A stretch of DNA of 64,000 bases from the NCBI GenBank assembly GCA_041545745.1, contig CP168152.1, forward strand, positions 990,001-1,054,000, written 5' to 3'. Position 1 is the first letter of the stretch, and each line of letters opens with the position of its first letter. Positions 35,657 to 45,455 of the stretch are shown here, one piece after another. This stretch comes from Stenotrophomonas indicatrix. Lineage in GTDB: Bacteria; Pseudomonadota; Gammaproteobacteria; Xanthomonadales; Xanthomonadaceae. Position numbers and translations under genes: made by a program. A model generated the notes under the pieces. That model searched no databases. It was not told where the DNA came from and worked only from the letters and a program-made list of their open reading frames with translations.

Positions 35657-36799
35657 GTGAACACCACCGCGACCACCATCGATTTCACCTCGTTCCTCAA
35701 GCTGATGGCGCACCAGCGCGCCTCGGACCTGTTCATCACCGCTGGCATGCCGCCGGCGATCAAGGTCAACGGCAAGATCTCGCCGATCACCCAGACACCG
35801 CTGACGCCGCAGCAGAGCCGCGACCTGGTGCTGAACGTGATGACGCCGGCGCAGCGCGAGGAGTTCGAAAAGACCCACGAATGCAACTTCGCCATCGGCC
35901 TGTCCGGCGTCGGCCGCTTCCGTGTGAGCTGCTTCTACCAGCGCAACCAGGTCGGCATGGTGCTGCGTCGCATCGAGACGCGCATCCCGACCGTGGAAGA
36001 GCTGAGCCTGCCGCCGATCATCAAGACGCTGGCGATGACCAAGCGCGGCATCATCCTGTTCGTCGGCGCTACCGGTACCGGTAAATCCACGTCGCTGGCA
36101 GCGATGATCGGTTACCGCAACCAGAATTCGACCGGGCACATCATCACCATCGAAGACCCGATCGAATTCGTGCACAAGCACGAGGGCTGCATCATCACCC
36201 AGCGCGAAGTCGGCATCGATACCGACAGCTGGGAAGCCGCGCTGAAGAACACCCTGCGCCAGGCGCCGGATGTGATCATGATCGGCGAAGTGCGCACGCG
36301 CGAGGGCATGGACCATGCCATCGCCTTCGCTGAAACCGGCCATCTGGTGCTGTGCACGCTGCACGCCAACAACGCCAACCAGGCGATGGACCGCATCGTC
36401 AACTTCTTCCCGGAAGATCGCCGCAACCAGTTGCTGATGGATCTGTCGCTGAATCTCAAGGGCGTGGTCGCGCAGCAGTTGATTCCTTCGCCGGATGGCC
36501 GCTCGCGCAAGGTCGCGATGGAGATCCTGCTGGGCACGCCGCTGGTGCAGGACTACATCCGCGACGGCGAGATCCACAAGCTGAAGGAGCTGATGAAGGA
36601 ATCGGTCCAGCTGGGCATGAAGACCTTCGACCAGAGCCTGTTCGAGCTGTACCAGGCCGGTGAGATCAGCTACGAGGACGCACTGCGCTACGCCGACTCG
36701 CAGAACGAAGTGCGCCTGCGCATCAAGCTCAGCCAGGGCGGCGATGCCCGCACCCTGTCGCAGGGGCTGGATGGCGTGGAGATTTCAGAGGTCCGTTAA
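35657..36799 (+). CDS. pilU: Type IV pilus retraction accessory ATPase PilU
   Basis: PilU is a PilT paralogue that boosts retraction force together with PilT. The 380-residue protein has ASDLFITAGMPPAIKVNG, Walker A GATGTGKST, Walker B (DVIMIGEVRT) and the His box (TGHLVLCTLHANN), plus a C-terminal extension beyond PilT. I chose GTG 35657 because GGAG lies eight bases upstream and the result (MNTTATTIDFTSF) fits PilU; an ATG at 35636 would add seven residues. It lies 100 bases after pilT. Confidence 0.93.
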   Translation: MNTTATTIDFTSFLKLMAHQRASDLFITAGMPPAIKVNGKISPITQTPLTPQQSRDLVLNVMTPAQREEFEKTHECNFAIGLSGVGRFRVSCFYQRNQVGMVLRRIETRIPTVEELSLPPIIKTLAMTKRGIILFVGATGTGKSTSLAAMIGYRNQNSTGHIITIEDPIEFVHKHEGCIITQREVGIDTDSWEAALKNTLRQAPDVIMIGEVRTREGMDHAIAFAETGHLVLCTLHANNANQAMDRIVNFFPEDRRNQLLMDLSLNLKGVVAQQLIPSPDGRSRKVAMEILLGTPLVQDYIRDGEIHKLKELMKESVQLGMKTFDQSLFELYQAGEISYEDALRYADSQNEVRLRIKLSQGGDARTLSQGLDGVEISEVR

Positions 36800-36865
36800 C
36801 AAAGGCGCCGGCCAGCGGTGCCGGTGCGATGGTGGCAGGGCGGCATTCATGAAATCCAGTCATGA

Positions 36866-37924
<1,059 letters not shown>

Positions 37925-37945
37925 TCGCAGTGGGTGCGTTCTGTG

Positions 37946-37970
37946 GTGGGTGCGGACCGTTGGTCCGCAC
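37946..37970 (+). repeat. REP palindrome between reductase and lysR
   Basis: GTGGGTGCGGACC..GGTCCGCAC palindrome in the 49-bp gap between two convergent stop codons, four bases before the lysR stop. Compared with the 32884 copy the stem has paired changes (GCCGACC to GCGGACC), so pairing is kept. Confidence 0.75.
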
Positions 37971-37973
37971 TCC

Positions 37974-38873
37974 TCAATCCATCATCGGCCCGCGCAGCGC
38001 ATCAAGCACGGTGCGCATCGCCACGGTGACATGCCGGCGCGACGGGTAGTACGCGTAGTAGCCGTCGAAGTGCGGGCACCAGTCATCCAGTGTTGATTGC
38101 AGCCGGCCCTCCTGCAGGGCCGCCTGCACCTGGTCCTCAGGCAGCCAGGCCAGGCCACTGCCAGCCAGCGCTGCCGCCCGCGTCATGCCCATGGTGTTGA
38201 AGGTCCACTGGCCAGAGACGCGGATGCTCAGCTCGTTGCCGTCCTGGCCGAAATCCCACGGCATCAGGCCGCCATGGGTGGGCAGGCGCAGGGTGATGCA
38301 GTTGTGCCCGGCCAGATCGTGCGGATGCACCGGCGCCACGTGCTGGCGGAAGTACGACGGTGCACCCACCACGCGCATGCGCAGCGGCGGACTGATCGGC
38401 AGCGCCACCATGTCGCGTGCCAGGCGCTCACCGAGACGGATGCCGATGTCGTAGCGCTCGGCGACGATGTCGGCCAGGCCGTAATCGGTGGTCAGTTCAA
38501 CCTTCAGGTCAGGGTATTGCTGCAGCAGCGGTGCCAGCCTTGGCCACGCCAGGTACTCGGCGGCGTGGCCGGTGGCGTTGATGCGGATGGTGCCTGCGGG
38601 CCGCTCGCGGTATTCGGCCAGTGCGGCCAGTTCGTCTTCGATCTCGGCCAGGCGCGGGGCCAGCGTTTCCAGCAGGCGAGCACCGGCCTCGGTGGTGGCG
38701 ACGCTGCGGGTAGTGCGGGTCAGCAGGCGCACGCCCAGCCGTTCTTCCAGCCCGCGCATGGCGTGGCTGAGGGCGGACTGGGAGACGCCCAGCTGGGCGG
38801 CGGCTTTGGTGAAGCTGCCTTCGCGGGCGACGTGGACGAAGGCTTGCAGGTCGTTGAGGTTTTCACGCGGCAT
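37974..38873 (-). CDS. LysR-family transcriptional regulator
   Basis: A 299-residue LysR regulator: HTH in NDLQAFVHVAREGSFTKAAAQLGVSQSALSHAMRGLEERLG, effector domain from GTIRINATGHAAEYLAWPRL. The N-terminal form with HAMRxLE is typical of the group often found next to aldo/keto reductases and quinone reductases. ATG 38873 (MPRENLNDL) is the usual start; a longer frame reaches 38969 through a REP element and is not credible. Confidence 0.88.
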   Translation of the reverse strand: MPRENLNDLQAFVHVAREGSFTKAAAQLGVSQSALSHAMRGLEERLGVRLLTRTTRSVATTEAGARLLETLAPRLAEIEDELAALAEYRERPAGTIRINATGHAAEYLAWPRLAPLLQQYPDLKVELTTDYGLADIVAERYDIGIRLGERLARDMVALPISPPLRMRVVGAPSYFRQHVAPVHPHDLAGHNCITLRLPTHGGLMPWDFGQDGNELSIRVSGQWTFNTMGMTRAAALAGSGLAWLPEDQVQAALQEGRLQSTLDDWCPHFDGYYAYYPSRRHVTVAMRTVLDALRGPMMD

Positions 38874-38935
38874 GAGGGGATGATACGGCCGGGCTGCGCC
38901 CGGCGCCCGCTGTCGACAGGTTCCCGAGGCGGTTG

Positions 38936-38983
38936 GTAGGTGTCGACCTTGGTCGACACGTAGATCCACGCCATGCGTGGATG
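38936..38983 (+). repeat. Two tandem SMAG elements
   Basis: GTAGG-headed 38936-38959 (stem TGTCGACC/GGTCGACA) runs directly into GTAGA-headed 38960-38983 (stem ATCCACGC/GCGTGGAT). The same two subtypes sit side by side in opposite orientation at 50786-50834. Confidence 0.85.
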
Positions 38984-39085
38984 CGCGTGCCCGGTGATGC
39001 CGGCGCTGGTCGGCAGATGCGCCATGTCGATTTGTGGTTCCGTGGTTCGTCGAATGGGTACTTTCCAGACAACAGGGAGCAGCAC

Positions 39086-39298
39086 ATGAGCACCGACAGC
39101 AAACCCAAGGGCCCAGCGTCCTACTTTCCTTCCATCGAGAAGACCTACGGGCAGCCGGTGGCGCATTGGCTGGGGCTGCTGGCCAAACAGCCGGGACTGA
39201 AGCACATGGAGCTGGTCAGCTTCCTGAAATCCGAGCATGGGCTGGGCCATGGCCACGCAAACGCCCTGGTCGCCCACCACCTGGCCACCCAGCGCTGA
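39086..39298 (+). CDS. Small DUF4287 family protein
   Basis: A 70-residue protein, MSTDSKPKGPASYFPSIEK through ALVAHHLATQR, with the DUF4287 pattern (SYFPSIEKTYGQPVAHWLGLL, then a helix ending LKSEHGLGHGHANALVAHH). A ribosome site (AGGGAG) precedes the ATG. The family is small, cytoplasmic and of unknown function, sometimes fused to DUF5655. It is monocistronic here. Confidence 0.82.
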   Translation: MSTDSKPKGPASYFPSIEKTYGQPVAHWLGLLAKQPGLKHMELVSFLKSEHGLGHGHANALVAHHLATQR

Positions 39299-39622
39299 AC
39301 CCACCGCTCCACCGAGCGCAGCGACCCGCTTTTGCTTTTTTATCTCTTTACATGGCTGGACGCGCACGGAACCTATCCAAGGCCGGGCGGGGTGAGGCTG
39401 CGGGGGTGTCCGCGGCATGGATGCCGCGGACAAGCCTCCAGGGATGGATTCACGGCGTCCCCCGCAGCCTCACCCCGCCCGGCCAAGCCACTGAATTGCA
39501 TTACGCCGCCCAGCCACGAGGGGCTGCGCCGTTCGCCGGCATCCCCAACTGAACGATTTCATCTGCAACTGTCATGCAGATCGTGTCTAATACCGCTCCC
39601 CACCCGTAGTGCCCCCATCTGT
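39299..39622. other. 324-bp gap containing structured element A
   Basis: After the DUF4287 stop comes a T-rich stretch (CTTTTGCTTTTTTATC, about 39330-39345), then the large nested inverted repeat at 39381-39484 and about 135 bases leading to the YitT gene. The frames that cross it are artefacts of the repeat. Confidence 0.7.
39381..39484. repeat. Nested inverted-repeat element, copy A
   Basis: Outer arms 39381-39406 and 39459-39484 are perfect 26-bp complements. Inside, 39407-39418 and 39421-39432 form a perfect 12-bp hairpin with a 2-nt loop. The remaining unpaired stretch (39433-39458) contains the core AGCCTCCAGGGATGG..TTCACGGCG, which is shared with copy B at 50862-50959 although the stems differ. 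I do not know a name for it. Confidence 0.9.
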
Positions 39623-40330
39623 ATGTCCCTCCAATCCCATGGCCCGGCGCCGTGCGACGACGCTGACGGCCACCTGGTCACCGCTGGCCCGCTGACCCCG
39701 CCGCCCGATGTTGCCGGTACCCCCGCCGACGAGAAGGCACTGCGCCACTCGGTCGCCGAAGACGCGCAGGGCATGGTGCTGGCGATGCTGGTGGCGTCAC
39801 TGGGCCTGGCGATCTTCGCCAAGAGCGGGCTGATGATTGGTGGCATGGCCGGCATGGCGTTCCTGCTGCATTACACGATGGGCTGGAACTTCGGCCTGGT
39901 GTTCGTGCTGGTCAACCTGCCGTTCTACTGGGTGGCGGTGCGCCGCATGGGCTGGGAATTCACCCTGAAGACGTTCGCGGCGGTCACCGCCTGCGGTCTG
40001 CTGACCGACATCCTGCCGCGCTGGGCCGACTTCTCGCATATCGCGCCGTTGTACTCGGCGCTGGTCGGTGGCGCGCTGTCCGGCCTGGGCATCCTGTTCT
40101 TCATCCGCCACCGCGCCAGCCTCGGCGGCATCGGCATCCTAGCGGTGTACCTGCAGCGCACCCGTGGCTGGAGTGCCGGCAAGGTGCAGATGTCCTTCGA
40201 TGCGTGCCTGATGGTGGCCGCGTTCTTCGTGCTGTCGCCGTCGAAGGTGATGTACTCGGCCATCGGTGCGGTGGTGCTCAGCCTGGTGCTGATGTTCAAC
40301 CACCGCCCGGGCCGTTACATGGGCGTCTGA
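39623..40330 (+). CDS. YitT family membrane protein
   Basis: A 235-residue integral membrane protein with a soluble N-terminus of about 48 residues and five to six helices; the pattern KSGLMIGGMAGMAFLLHYTMGWNFGLVFVLVNLPFYWVAVRRMG and GGIGILAVYLQRTRGWSAG matches the N-terminal DUF161 half of YitT-type proteins. The C-terminal cytosolic YitT domain is missing, as in other proteobacterial members. Function unknown. A SMAG pair follows. Confidence 0.85.
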   Translation: MSLQSHGPAPCDDADGHLVTAGPLTPPPDVAGTPADEKALRHSVAEDAQGMVLAMLVASLGLAIFAKSGLMIGGMAGMAFLLHYTMGWNFGLVFVLVNLPFYWVAVRRMGWEFTLKTFAAVTACGLLTDILPRWADFSHIAPLYSALVGGALSGLGILFFIRHRASLGGIGILAVYLQRTRGWSAGKVQMSFDACLMVAAFFVLSPSKVMYSAIGAVVLSLVLMFNHRPGRYMGV

Positions 40331-40339
40331 CAGATAAAG

Positions 40340-40416
40340 GTAATGCCGGCCGCTGGCCGGCAACACGATCACCCTTAGCGTTCTCCGAAGGTCTGCCGGC
40401 CAGCGACCGGCACTAC
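40340..40416. repeat. Inverted pair of SMAG elements
   Basis: 40340-40362 (head GTAA, stem TGCCGGCC/GGCCGGCA) and the minus-strand 40394-40416 (head GTAG, stem TGCCGGTC/GACCGGCA variants). The TAG of the minus-strand head is the stop codon of tag. Confidence 0.85.
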
Positions 40417-40958
40417 CCAGCGGATGCCTGCACCCACGGCGGCGCCAGCTTCAGCAGCTTGGCGTGCACCGGGCAGTCCTCGGCGTGCGCGCCCGGCAGG
40501 TAGCCCAGGCTCATCAGGAACTCGCCGGTGATCTCGCCGCCGGTGAAGCGGAACGTCTTCTTGAACAGCTTCACCCAGTCGGCTTTGCTGCGAGGGTGGT
40601 GCACGTCCAGCCACGCGGCGAAGCTGCCGTGGCTCTGGCGCAGCTGCTGGATCACCTGCGCGTTGTGGATCGCCGCCAGCACCTTCAATCGGTTGCGGAT
40701 GATGCCGGGGTCCGACAGCAGGCGCTCGATGTCCTGCTCGGCATAGGCGGCGACGCGATCGACGTCGAAGGCGTCATAGGCCGCGCGGAATCCCTCACGC
40801 TTCTTCAGGATGGTTTCCCAGCTCAGGCCGGCCTGGTTGATCTCCAGCAGCAGGCGCTCGAACAGTTCGCGCTCGTCGCGCTGCGGGAAACCATATTCGT
40901 TGGCATGGTAGTACTCGTGTACCGGGTGGCCCGGGGCGATGCGGCAGTATCCGCTCAT
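40413..40958 (-). CDS. tag: DNA-3-methyladenine glycosylase I
   Basis: Tag removes 3-methyladenine from alkylated DNA. The 181-residue protein has the family pattern YHANEYGFPQRDERELFERLLLEINQAGLSWETILKKREGF, with the active-site glutamate at E39 in LLLEINQAGLSW, and the zinc ligands at the ends (Cys5 near the N-terminus, GAHAEDCPVH near the C-terminus). It overlaps the DUF4153 gene by four bases. Its stop codon is supplied by a REP head. Confidence 0.93.
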   Translation of the reverse strand: MSGYCRIAPGHPVHEYYHANEYGFPQRDERELFERLLLEINQAGLSWETILKKREGFRAAYDAFDVDRVAAYAEQDIERLLSDPGIIRNRLKVLAAIHNAQVIQQLRQSHGSFAAWLDVHHPRSKADWVKLFKKTFRFTGGEITGEFLMSLGYLPGAHAEDCPVHAKLLKLAPPWVQASAG

Positions 40959-42742
40959 TGCTTGTCCTTCATCCTGCCGTAGTCATGGGAGTGGTGGATG
41001 TCAGCCGGTTGGTCGCCCAGCGAAAGATCGGGCCAACGGCTGGGCGCGATGCGTAGCTGGCCGTCGCGAAGCGCCTGGTCCGCCGCCTTGCCATCGTCTT
41101 CGCGGAAGTTTACCTCGGCCGCCTCCCGCCACTGGGCGTCCTGCCAGACATGCAGCGCGCACTCCGGCCCCCGGCTGCGGCCCTCCTTGCACAGCAGCAC
41201 CTCCTGCTGGCCATCGCCATCCAGATCGCGCTGCAGGGCGATGCAGCCGTTGTCTTCCTTCACGCAGTCGCTTGCATTCATATGCTCCAGCACGCTCGTC
41301 CACCAGGTGTCCGGTGGCGATGCGCTGCCCTTGGCCAGGGTGATGCGCTGCTTCAGCGTCGGCAGGTCGTAGACACCCGCCTCCACGTAGTCCTCCAGGG
41401 TATAGCTGGCGCCGCGTTCCCCCTTCATCTGCTGGGCGATGATCGCCGTTGCGCGCCGGTTGGCCTGGATGACTGGGTCCTGCTGCAGCGCGCGCAGCGC
41501 ATCCACGCCGGGGCGCCCGTTGTACTGCCGCAGCTGGCGGCTGTCATTGACCGTCAGTGTGGAGGGATCGGCACGCACACGTTCGGCCAGGCTGCGGGCG
41601 GCGATGCGTGCTGGATCCAACAGCGGCGTATTACCCAGCACGGCCAAGGCCAGCACGGCCCAGCACATCACCCGGTTCACCGGTTCGATGCCCTGCAACC
41701 AGCGCTCGTTCCGGCGCACCACCGCCAGCGCATAGCCTGCGGCATAACCGGCGGTGAGCACGCCAACACCCACGCCCCAGAAGCGCTCGATGGTCCAGCC
41801 ATACTGGCCGATGCGCAGCGCCAGCGAGTACAGCGCCACGCCTGTGTACACCGGCAGCACCAGCAGACTGGCCTCGACCACCCGGCGCAGCATCGCCGGG
41901 TAGGGGCGGTCGATGCCGCTGCGCTGGTAGACCGCGTTGACCATGCATACCAGCAGCACTGCCAGAGTCAGCAGCTCCTGCGCCTGCGAGCGATAGCCAC
42001 CTGGAGAGGCCAGGCCCGTCAGCGGCAGTGAAATCACGAACAGCACCGCAATGAACGAAAGCAGCGGCAGCAGCCCGCGGCAAAGTGCGAACAACACCTG
42101 GCGGATGATCTGGATGGCGTGATGCTGGGTACGGCCGATCAGCACGCCGAACCCGGCCAGGGTACCGGTCGCCAGGGCGACGAATGCGCGCTCCCTGAAC
42201 AGATGATGGAAGAAGTCCACTTTCACGACCGAGAACAGCGCCGCCCACAGCCACAACAGCATCCAGGCCAGGCCGGTGAACAACGCCGCGACCAACAGGA
42301 TCAGCCCGTTCTGCCACGCCCGCTCGAACAGCGCCGGGTAGTCCGCGCGCCAATGCCCGTGCTGCAGACGGAACTGCCACCATGGCAACAGCACAAAGGC
42401 GGCGATGGCCAGGCTGATCGACAGCGGATCGCGCAGGGAAGCAACCCAGATGTTTTCGACGCCGGCAAGATTCCAGCCAACCCATGCGGCCAGCGCGATC
42501 ACCAGCAGCGAGGCCAGCAGGGCGTGCAGCCACAGGCGCCGGTCACGCAGGTGGCCCAGGGTCAGGGCGATGGCCGACGGTACAGTCAGTACCCAGGCGT
42601 TCCAGCTGTAACGGTAGGCCAGATCGTGGAAGGGCCAGTGCGGCGCCAGTTCCTGTGCGGCGTACAAGGCCAGACCCTGCAGCAGCGCGATCAGTACGAT
42701 CATGCTGCGGGTCGACCAGGGCAGCGGAGCATCCTGTTGCAT
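40955..42742 (-). CDS. DUF4153 membrane protein with C-terminal repeat domain
   Basis: A 595-residue protein with about ten to eleven hydrophobic helices over residues 12-390 (DUF4153 family), then a soluble C-terminal domain of about 200 residues. That domain contains DLDGDGQQEVLLC, like an FG-GAP/calcium-binding repeat, with nearby cysteines (DCVKEDNGC and PEC) that could form disulfides if periplasmic. Function is unknown. It is the first gene of a two-gene unit with tag (ATGA overlap). Confidence 0.72.
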   Translation of the reverse strand: MQQDAPLPWSTRSMIVLIALLQGLALYAAQELAPHWPFHDLAYRYSWNAWVLTVPSAIALTLGHLRDRRLWLHALLASLLVIALAAWVGWNLAGVENIWVASLRDPLSISLAIAAFVLLPWWQFRLQHGHWRADYPALFERAWQNGLILLVAALFTGLAWMLLWLWAALFSVVKVDFFHHLFRERAFVALATGTLAGFGVLIGRTQHHAIQIIRQVLFALCRGLLPLLSFIAVLFVISLPLTGLASPGGYRSQAQELLTLAVLLVCMVNAVYQRSGIDRPYPAMLRRVVEASLLVLPVYTGVALYSLALRIGQYGWTIERFWGVGVGVLTAGYAAGYALAVVRRNERWLQGIEPVNRVMCWAVLALAVLGNTPLLDPARIAARSLAERVRADPSTLTVNDSRQLRQYNGRPGVDALRALQQDPVIQANRRATAIIAQQMKGERGASYTLEDYVEAGVYDLPTLKQRITLAKGSASPPDTWWTSVLEHMNASDCVKEDNGCIALQRDLDGDGQQEVLLCKEGRSRGPECALHVWQDAQWREAAEVNFREDDGKAADQALRDGQLRIAPSRWPDLSLGDQPADIHHSHDYGRMKDKQ

Positions 42743-42814
42743 CGCTCAATCCTCCATGGAATCGCACCATCCTAGCCCATCCCTTCGCGCCCGCATCCGG
42801 CCGCAGCGGTTAGA

Positions 42815-43390
42815 ATGACGCCCATGCCAGTAACGCCGACTTCCCTCGCCAATCACCTGCTCGTGGCGCTGCCGTCGCTGATCGACGCCACCTTCGCCCG
42901 CACCGTCGCGCTGATCTGCCAGCACGACGAGAACGGGGCAATGGGGGTGCTGGTCAACCAGCCTTCCGAGTACACCCTGGGCGAAGTGCTGGCGCAGATG
43001 GATATCGCTACCGGCGATGGCGTCCTGCAGGCGCGTCCGGTGCTCAATGGCGGGCCGGTGCATCCCGAGCGTGGCTTCGTCATCCATGACGACGCGCGCG
43101 CGTGGGATTCCAGCCTGGTCGTCGGTGACGGCCTGTACCTGACCACCTCGCGTGACATCCTCGAGGCGATGGCGCGCGGCGAAGGCCCGGCCAACGCCGT
43201 GGTCACCCTGGGCTGCGCGGGCTGGAGTGCCGGCCAGCTGGAAAGCGAACTGTCCGAGAACAGCTGGCTGACCGTGCCGGCCGACGCCGAACTGGTGTTC
43301 CAGCTGCCGCTGGAACAGCGCTGGCAGGGTGCCGCCTCGCGCATTGGCGTTGATCTGTTCCGGCTGACCGATTACAGCGGCCATGTCTGA
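42815..43390 (+). CDS. yqgE: YqgE/AlgH family protein (UPF0301)
   Basis: A 191-residue protein of the YqgE/AlgH family: [38 protein letters not shown], then [17 protein letters not shown] and the C-terminal [21 protein letters not shown]. The biochemical role is unsettled. A second ATG at 42824 would give a protein three residues shorter; neither start has a clear ribosome site. It overlaps ruvX by eight bases, the common yqgE-yqgF pairing. Confidence 0.92.
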   Translation: MTPMPVTPTSLANHLLVALPSLIDATFARTVALICQHDENGAMGVLVNQPSEYTLGEVLAQMDIATGDGVLQARPVLNGGPVHPERGFVIHDDARAWDSSLVVGDGLYLTTSRDILEAMARGEGPANAVVTLGCAGWSAGQLESELSENSWLTVPADAELVFQLPLEQRWQGAASRIGVDLFRLTDYSGHV

Positions 43391-43850
43391 ACCGGCCCTC
43401 ATCCGCCGCGATGGCACCGTGCTCGGCTTCGACGTCGGCTCGCGCCGCATCGGTGTAGCGATCGGCAGTGCGTTCGCCGCGCATGCGCGCGCGGTGGCCG
43501 TGGTCGATGTGCACGGCAATGGTCCCGACTGGGCGGCGATCGAACGCCTGCTCAAGGAATGGAAGCCCGATGGCCTGGTGGTTGGCGATCCGCTGACCCT
43601 GGACGGCCAGGACCAGCCCAACCGCAAGCGCGCGCAGGGCTTTGCCCGCCAGCTGCGGGAACGTTTCAAACTGCCGGTGGTGATGATCGACGAGCGTTCC
43701 AGCTCGGTCGAGGCCGCCCGCCGCTTCGCCGTCGAGCGCGCCGAAGGGCGCAAGCGTCGCCGCGATGCGGCCGCCCTCGATGCCGTGGCTGCGGCGGTGA
43801 TCATCGACCGCTGGTTGTCGTCGCCGGACGACGCCATTCCCATTCCCTGA
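43383..43850 (+). CDS. ruvX: Holliday junction resolvase-like YqgF/RuvX
   Basis: A 155-residue RNase H-fold protein of the YqgF family, linked to processing of the 5' end of pre-16S rRNA and proposed as a junction resolvase. The acidic active-site positions are visible: [36 protein letters not shown] and DAVAAAVII. Coupled to yqgE and followed after 16 bases by pyrB. Confidence 0.92.
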   Translation: MSEPALIRRDGTVLGFDVGSRRIGVAIGSAFAAHARAVAVVDVHGNGPDWAAIERLLKEWKPDGLVVGDPLTLDGQDQPNRKRAQGFARQLRERFKLPVVMIDERSSSVEAARRFAVERAEGRKRRRDAAALDAVAAAVIIDRWLSSPDDAIPIP

Positions 43851-43866
43851 CGATACGAACCCCGCC

Positions 43867-44817
43867 ATGACCGCCCAGCAACTCGATGACTCCGGCCGCC
43901 TGCGCCACCTGTTGACGCTTGAAGGTCTGCCCCGCGACACCCTGCTGCAATTGCTCGACCGCGCCGGCCAGATCCGCGATGCCGCGGTCGGTCGTGTCGG
44001 CAACAAGCGCCACGTGCTGGGCGGATCGGCGGTGTGCACGTTGTTCTTCGAACCCTCCACCCGTACCCGCAGCTCGTTCCATCTGGCGGCGCAGCGGTTG
44101 GGTGCGGACGTGCTGAACTTCGACGCCTCCACTTCGTCAACGCGCAAGGGCGAAACTGCCTGCGACACACTGAAGAACCTGGAAGCGATGGGCGTGCGTG
44201 GTTTCGTCGTGCGCCACCCGGACGACGGCGCCGTGGCGGCGCTGGCTGCCGTGGCGGGCGAGGGCACCGCGCTGGTCAACGCCGGCGACGGTCGCAGCTC
44301 ACACCCGACCCAGGGCCTGCTGGACATGCTGACCCTGCGCCAGGCCAAGGGCCCGGACTTCTCGAAGATGAAGGTGGTGATCGTCGGCGACGTCAAGCAC
44401 TCGCGCGTGGCCCGCACCGACCTGCATGCGCTGCGCACGCTGGGCGTGGGCGAGATCCGCGTGTGCGGCCCGCAGTCGCTGCTGCCGGACGACGACACCC
44501 TGAAGGGCTGCGTGGTGGGTGATGATTTCGACGCGATGCTGGAAGGCGTTGACGCGCTGATGATGCTGCGCCTGCAGCGCGAGCGCATGGAAGAAGGGCT
44601 GGTGCCGTCGCTGGAGCAGTACCACGCGCAGTACGGCCTGAACACCGCACGCCTGGCCCGCGCCGGCAAGGATGCCGCCGTGCTGCACCCAGGCCCGATC
44701 AACCGCGGCGTGGAAGTGACCGACGACGTGGCCGACGGCCCGCAGTCGTGGGTGCTGCGCCAGGTCGCCAACGGCGTTGCCGTACGCATGGCCGTGCTGG
44801 AAACCCTGCTGGGTTGA
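43867..44817 (+). CDS. pyrB: Aspartate carbamoyltransferase catalytic subunit
   Basis: PyrB makes carbamoyl-aspartate in pyrimidine synthesis. The 316-residue enzyme shows the carbamoyl-phosphate motif FFEPSTRTRSSF (STRTR 64-68), the lysine of STRKGETACDT, the NAGDGRSSHPTQ motif and the aspartate-binding LQRER region with HPGPINRGVE. No pyrI or pyrC' gene follows; the yqgE-ruvX-pyrB order is common in gammaproteobacteria. A RAYT locus lies beyond it. Confidence 0.95.
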   Translation: MTAQQLDDSGRLRHLLTLEGLPRDTLLQLLDRAGQIRDAAVGRVGNKRHVLGGSAVCTLFFEPSTRTRSSFHLAAQRLGADVLNFDASTSSTRKGETACDTLKNLEAMGVRGFVVRHPDDGAVAALAAVAGEGTALVNAGDGRSSHPTQGLLDMLTLRQAKGPDFSKMKVVIVGDVKHSRVARTDLHALRTLGVGEIRVCGPQSLLPDDDTLKGCVVGDDFDAMLEGVDALMMLRLQRERMEEGLVPSLEQYHAQYGLNTARLARAGKDAAVLHPGPINRGVEVTDDVADGPQSWVLRQVANGVAVRMAVLETLLG

Positions 44818-44835
44818 TTGCCCCGGGTCCCGATT

Positions 44836-44899
44836 GGGTGGGTGCCGACTTCGGTTGGCAACATGCACTGCTTTGGTAGATGCCAACCTTGGTTGGCAC
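44836..44899 (+). repeat. REPs flanking the RAYT gene, left side
   Basis: 44836-44860 is a degenerate copy (TGCCGAC TTCG GTTGGCA, one G-T pair) and 44876-44899 is a clean GTAGATGCCAACC/GGTTGGCAC element on the plus strand, ending on the first base of the RAYT stop codon. The CCAACC..GGTTGG stem is seen only around this gene in the window. Confidence 0.85.
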
Positions 44900-45390
44900 T
44901 ATCCGTCCGTGCTGAACGCCTCCGGCCGATCACCCAAGGCCTCGAGCTCCCACTCGCACCATGCGTGCCGATACTGCCCCAACTGCGTCGTCAGACCCGC
45001 CCGGATCGGATTGCCCATCAGATACATCGCATGCCGGTACAACGATTCGTCCGAGCGGATCGCATGATCGTGGTAGCAGGCCTGCCAGAAGCGCCCGCCC
45101 CTTCCCAACAATCGGTTTGCCTGCTGCGCCGTGCGCGATTTGAAGCGCTTCATGACGGTTTCCAGTGTTCCCGCACGCAGTTCGACCAGCCAGTGAATGT
45201 GATCAGGCATGACCACGTAGGCGATCGAGCGGGTGAAGCCTTCCTGATCCAGCCTCTGGAATTCCTGGATTGCCAGGGCTGCGGCGGCGGCGTTGGCGAA
45301 CAGGGGCGCGCGGCGATCCACGACGGTAGTGAGGATGTAGCTGAGGCTGATGCTGGAGCGGCGGCCGAGCAGGAGGCGGACGTTTTGCAT
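44899..45390 (-). CDS. REP-associated tyrosine transposase (RAYT)
   Basis: A single-copy Y1/HUH-type transposase relative. Visible motifs are LSYILTTVVDRRAPLF at the N-terminus, the HUH motif in YVVMPDHIHWLVEL, and FWQACYHDHAIR..YRHAMYLMGNPIRAGL, which holds the likely catalytic tyrosine and the YxxxNPxRAG signature of RAYTs. With ATG 45390 it has 163 residues; in-frame ATGs at 45411 and 45426 would lengthen it, and none has a good ribosome site. It is bracketed by inverted REPs of one subtype, which is the defining RAYT/REP arrangement. RAYTs are thought to spread REPs rather than themselves. Confidence 0.9.
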   Translation of the reverse strand: MQNVRLLLGRRSSISLSYILTTVVDRRAPLFANAAAAALAIQEFQRLDQEGFTRSIAYVVMPDHIHWLVELRAGTLETVMKRFKSRTAQQANRLLGRGGRFWQACYHDHAIRSDESLYRHAMYLMGNPIRAGLTTQLGQYRHAWCEWELEALGDRPEAFSTDG

Positions 45391-45455
45391 GGCGCAAGCT
45401 TGGGCGGACATGCTTGCGACGGACATCGGGGAATGGCTTGATCTTGGGTAGGCTA

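Noticed and set aside
39332..39622. Coding frames through the nested repeat A and upstream of yitT
   Set aside because: Their translations (for example QASRDGFTAS) come from the inverted repeat itself; similar peptides appear in both repeat copies without a start or ribosome site.
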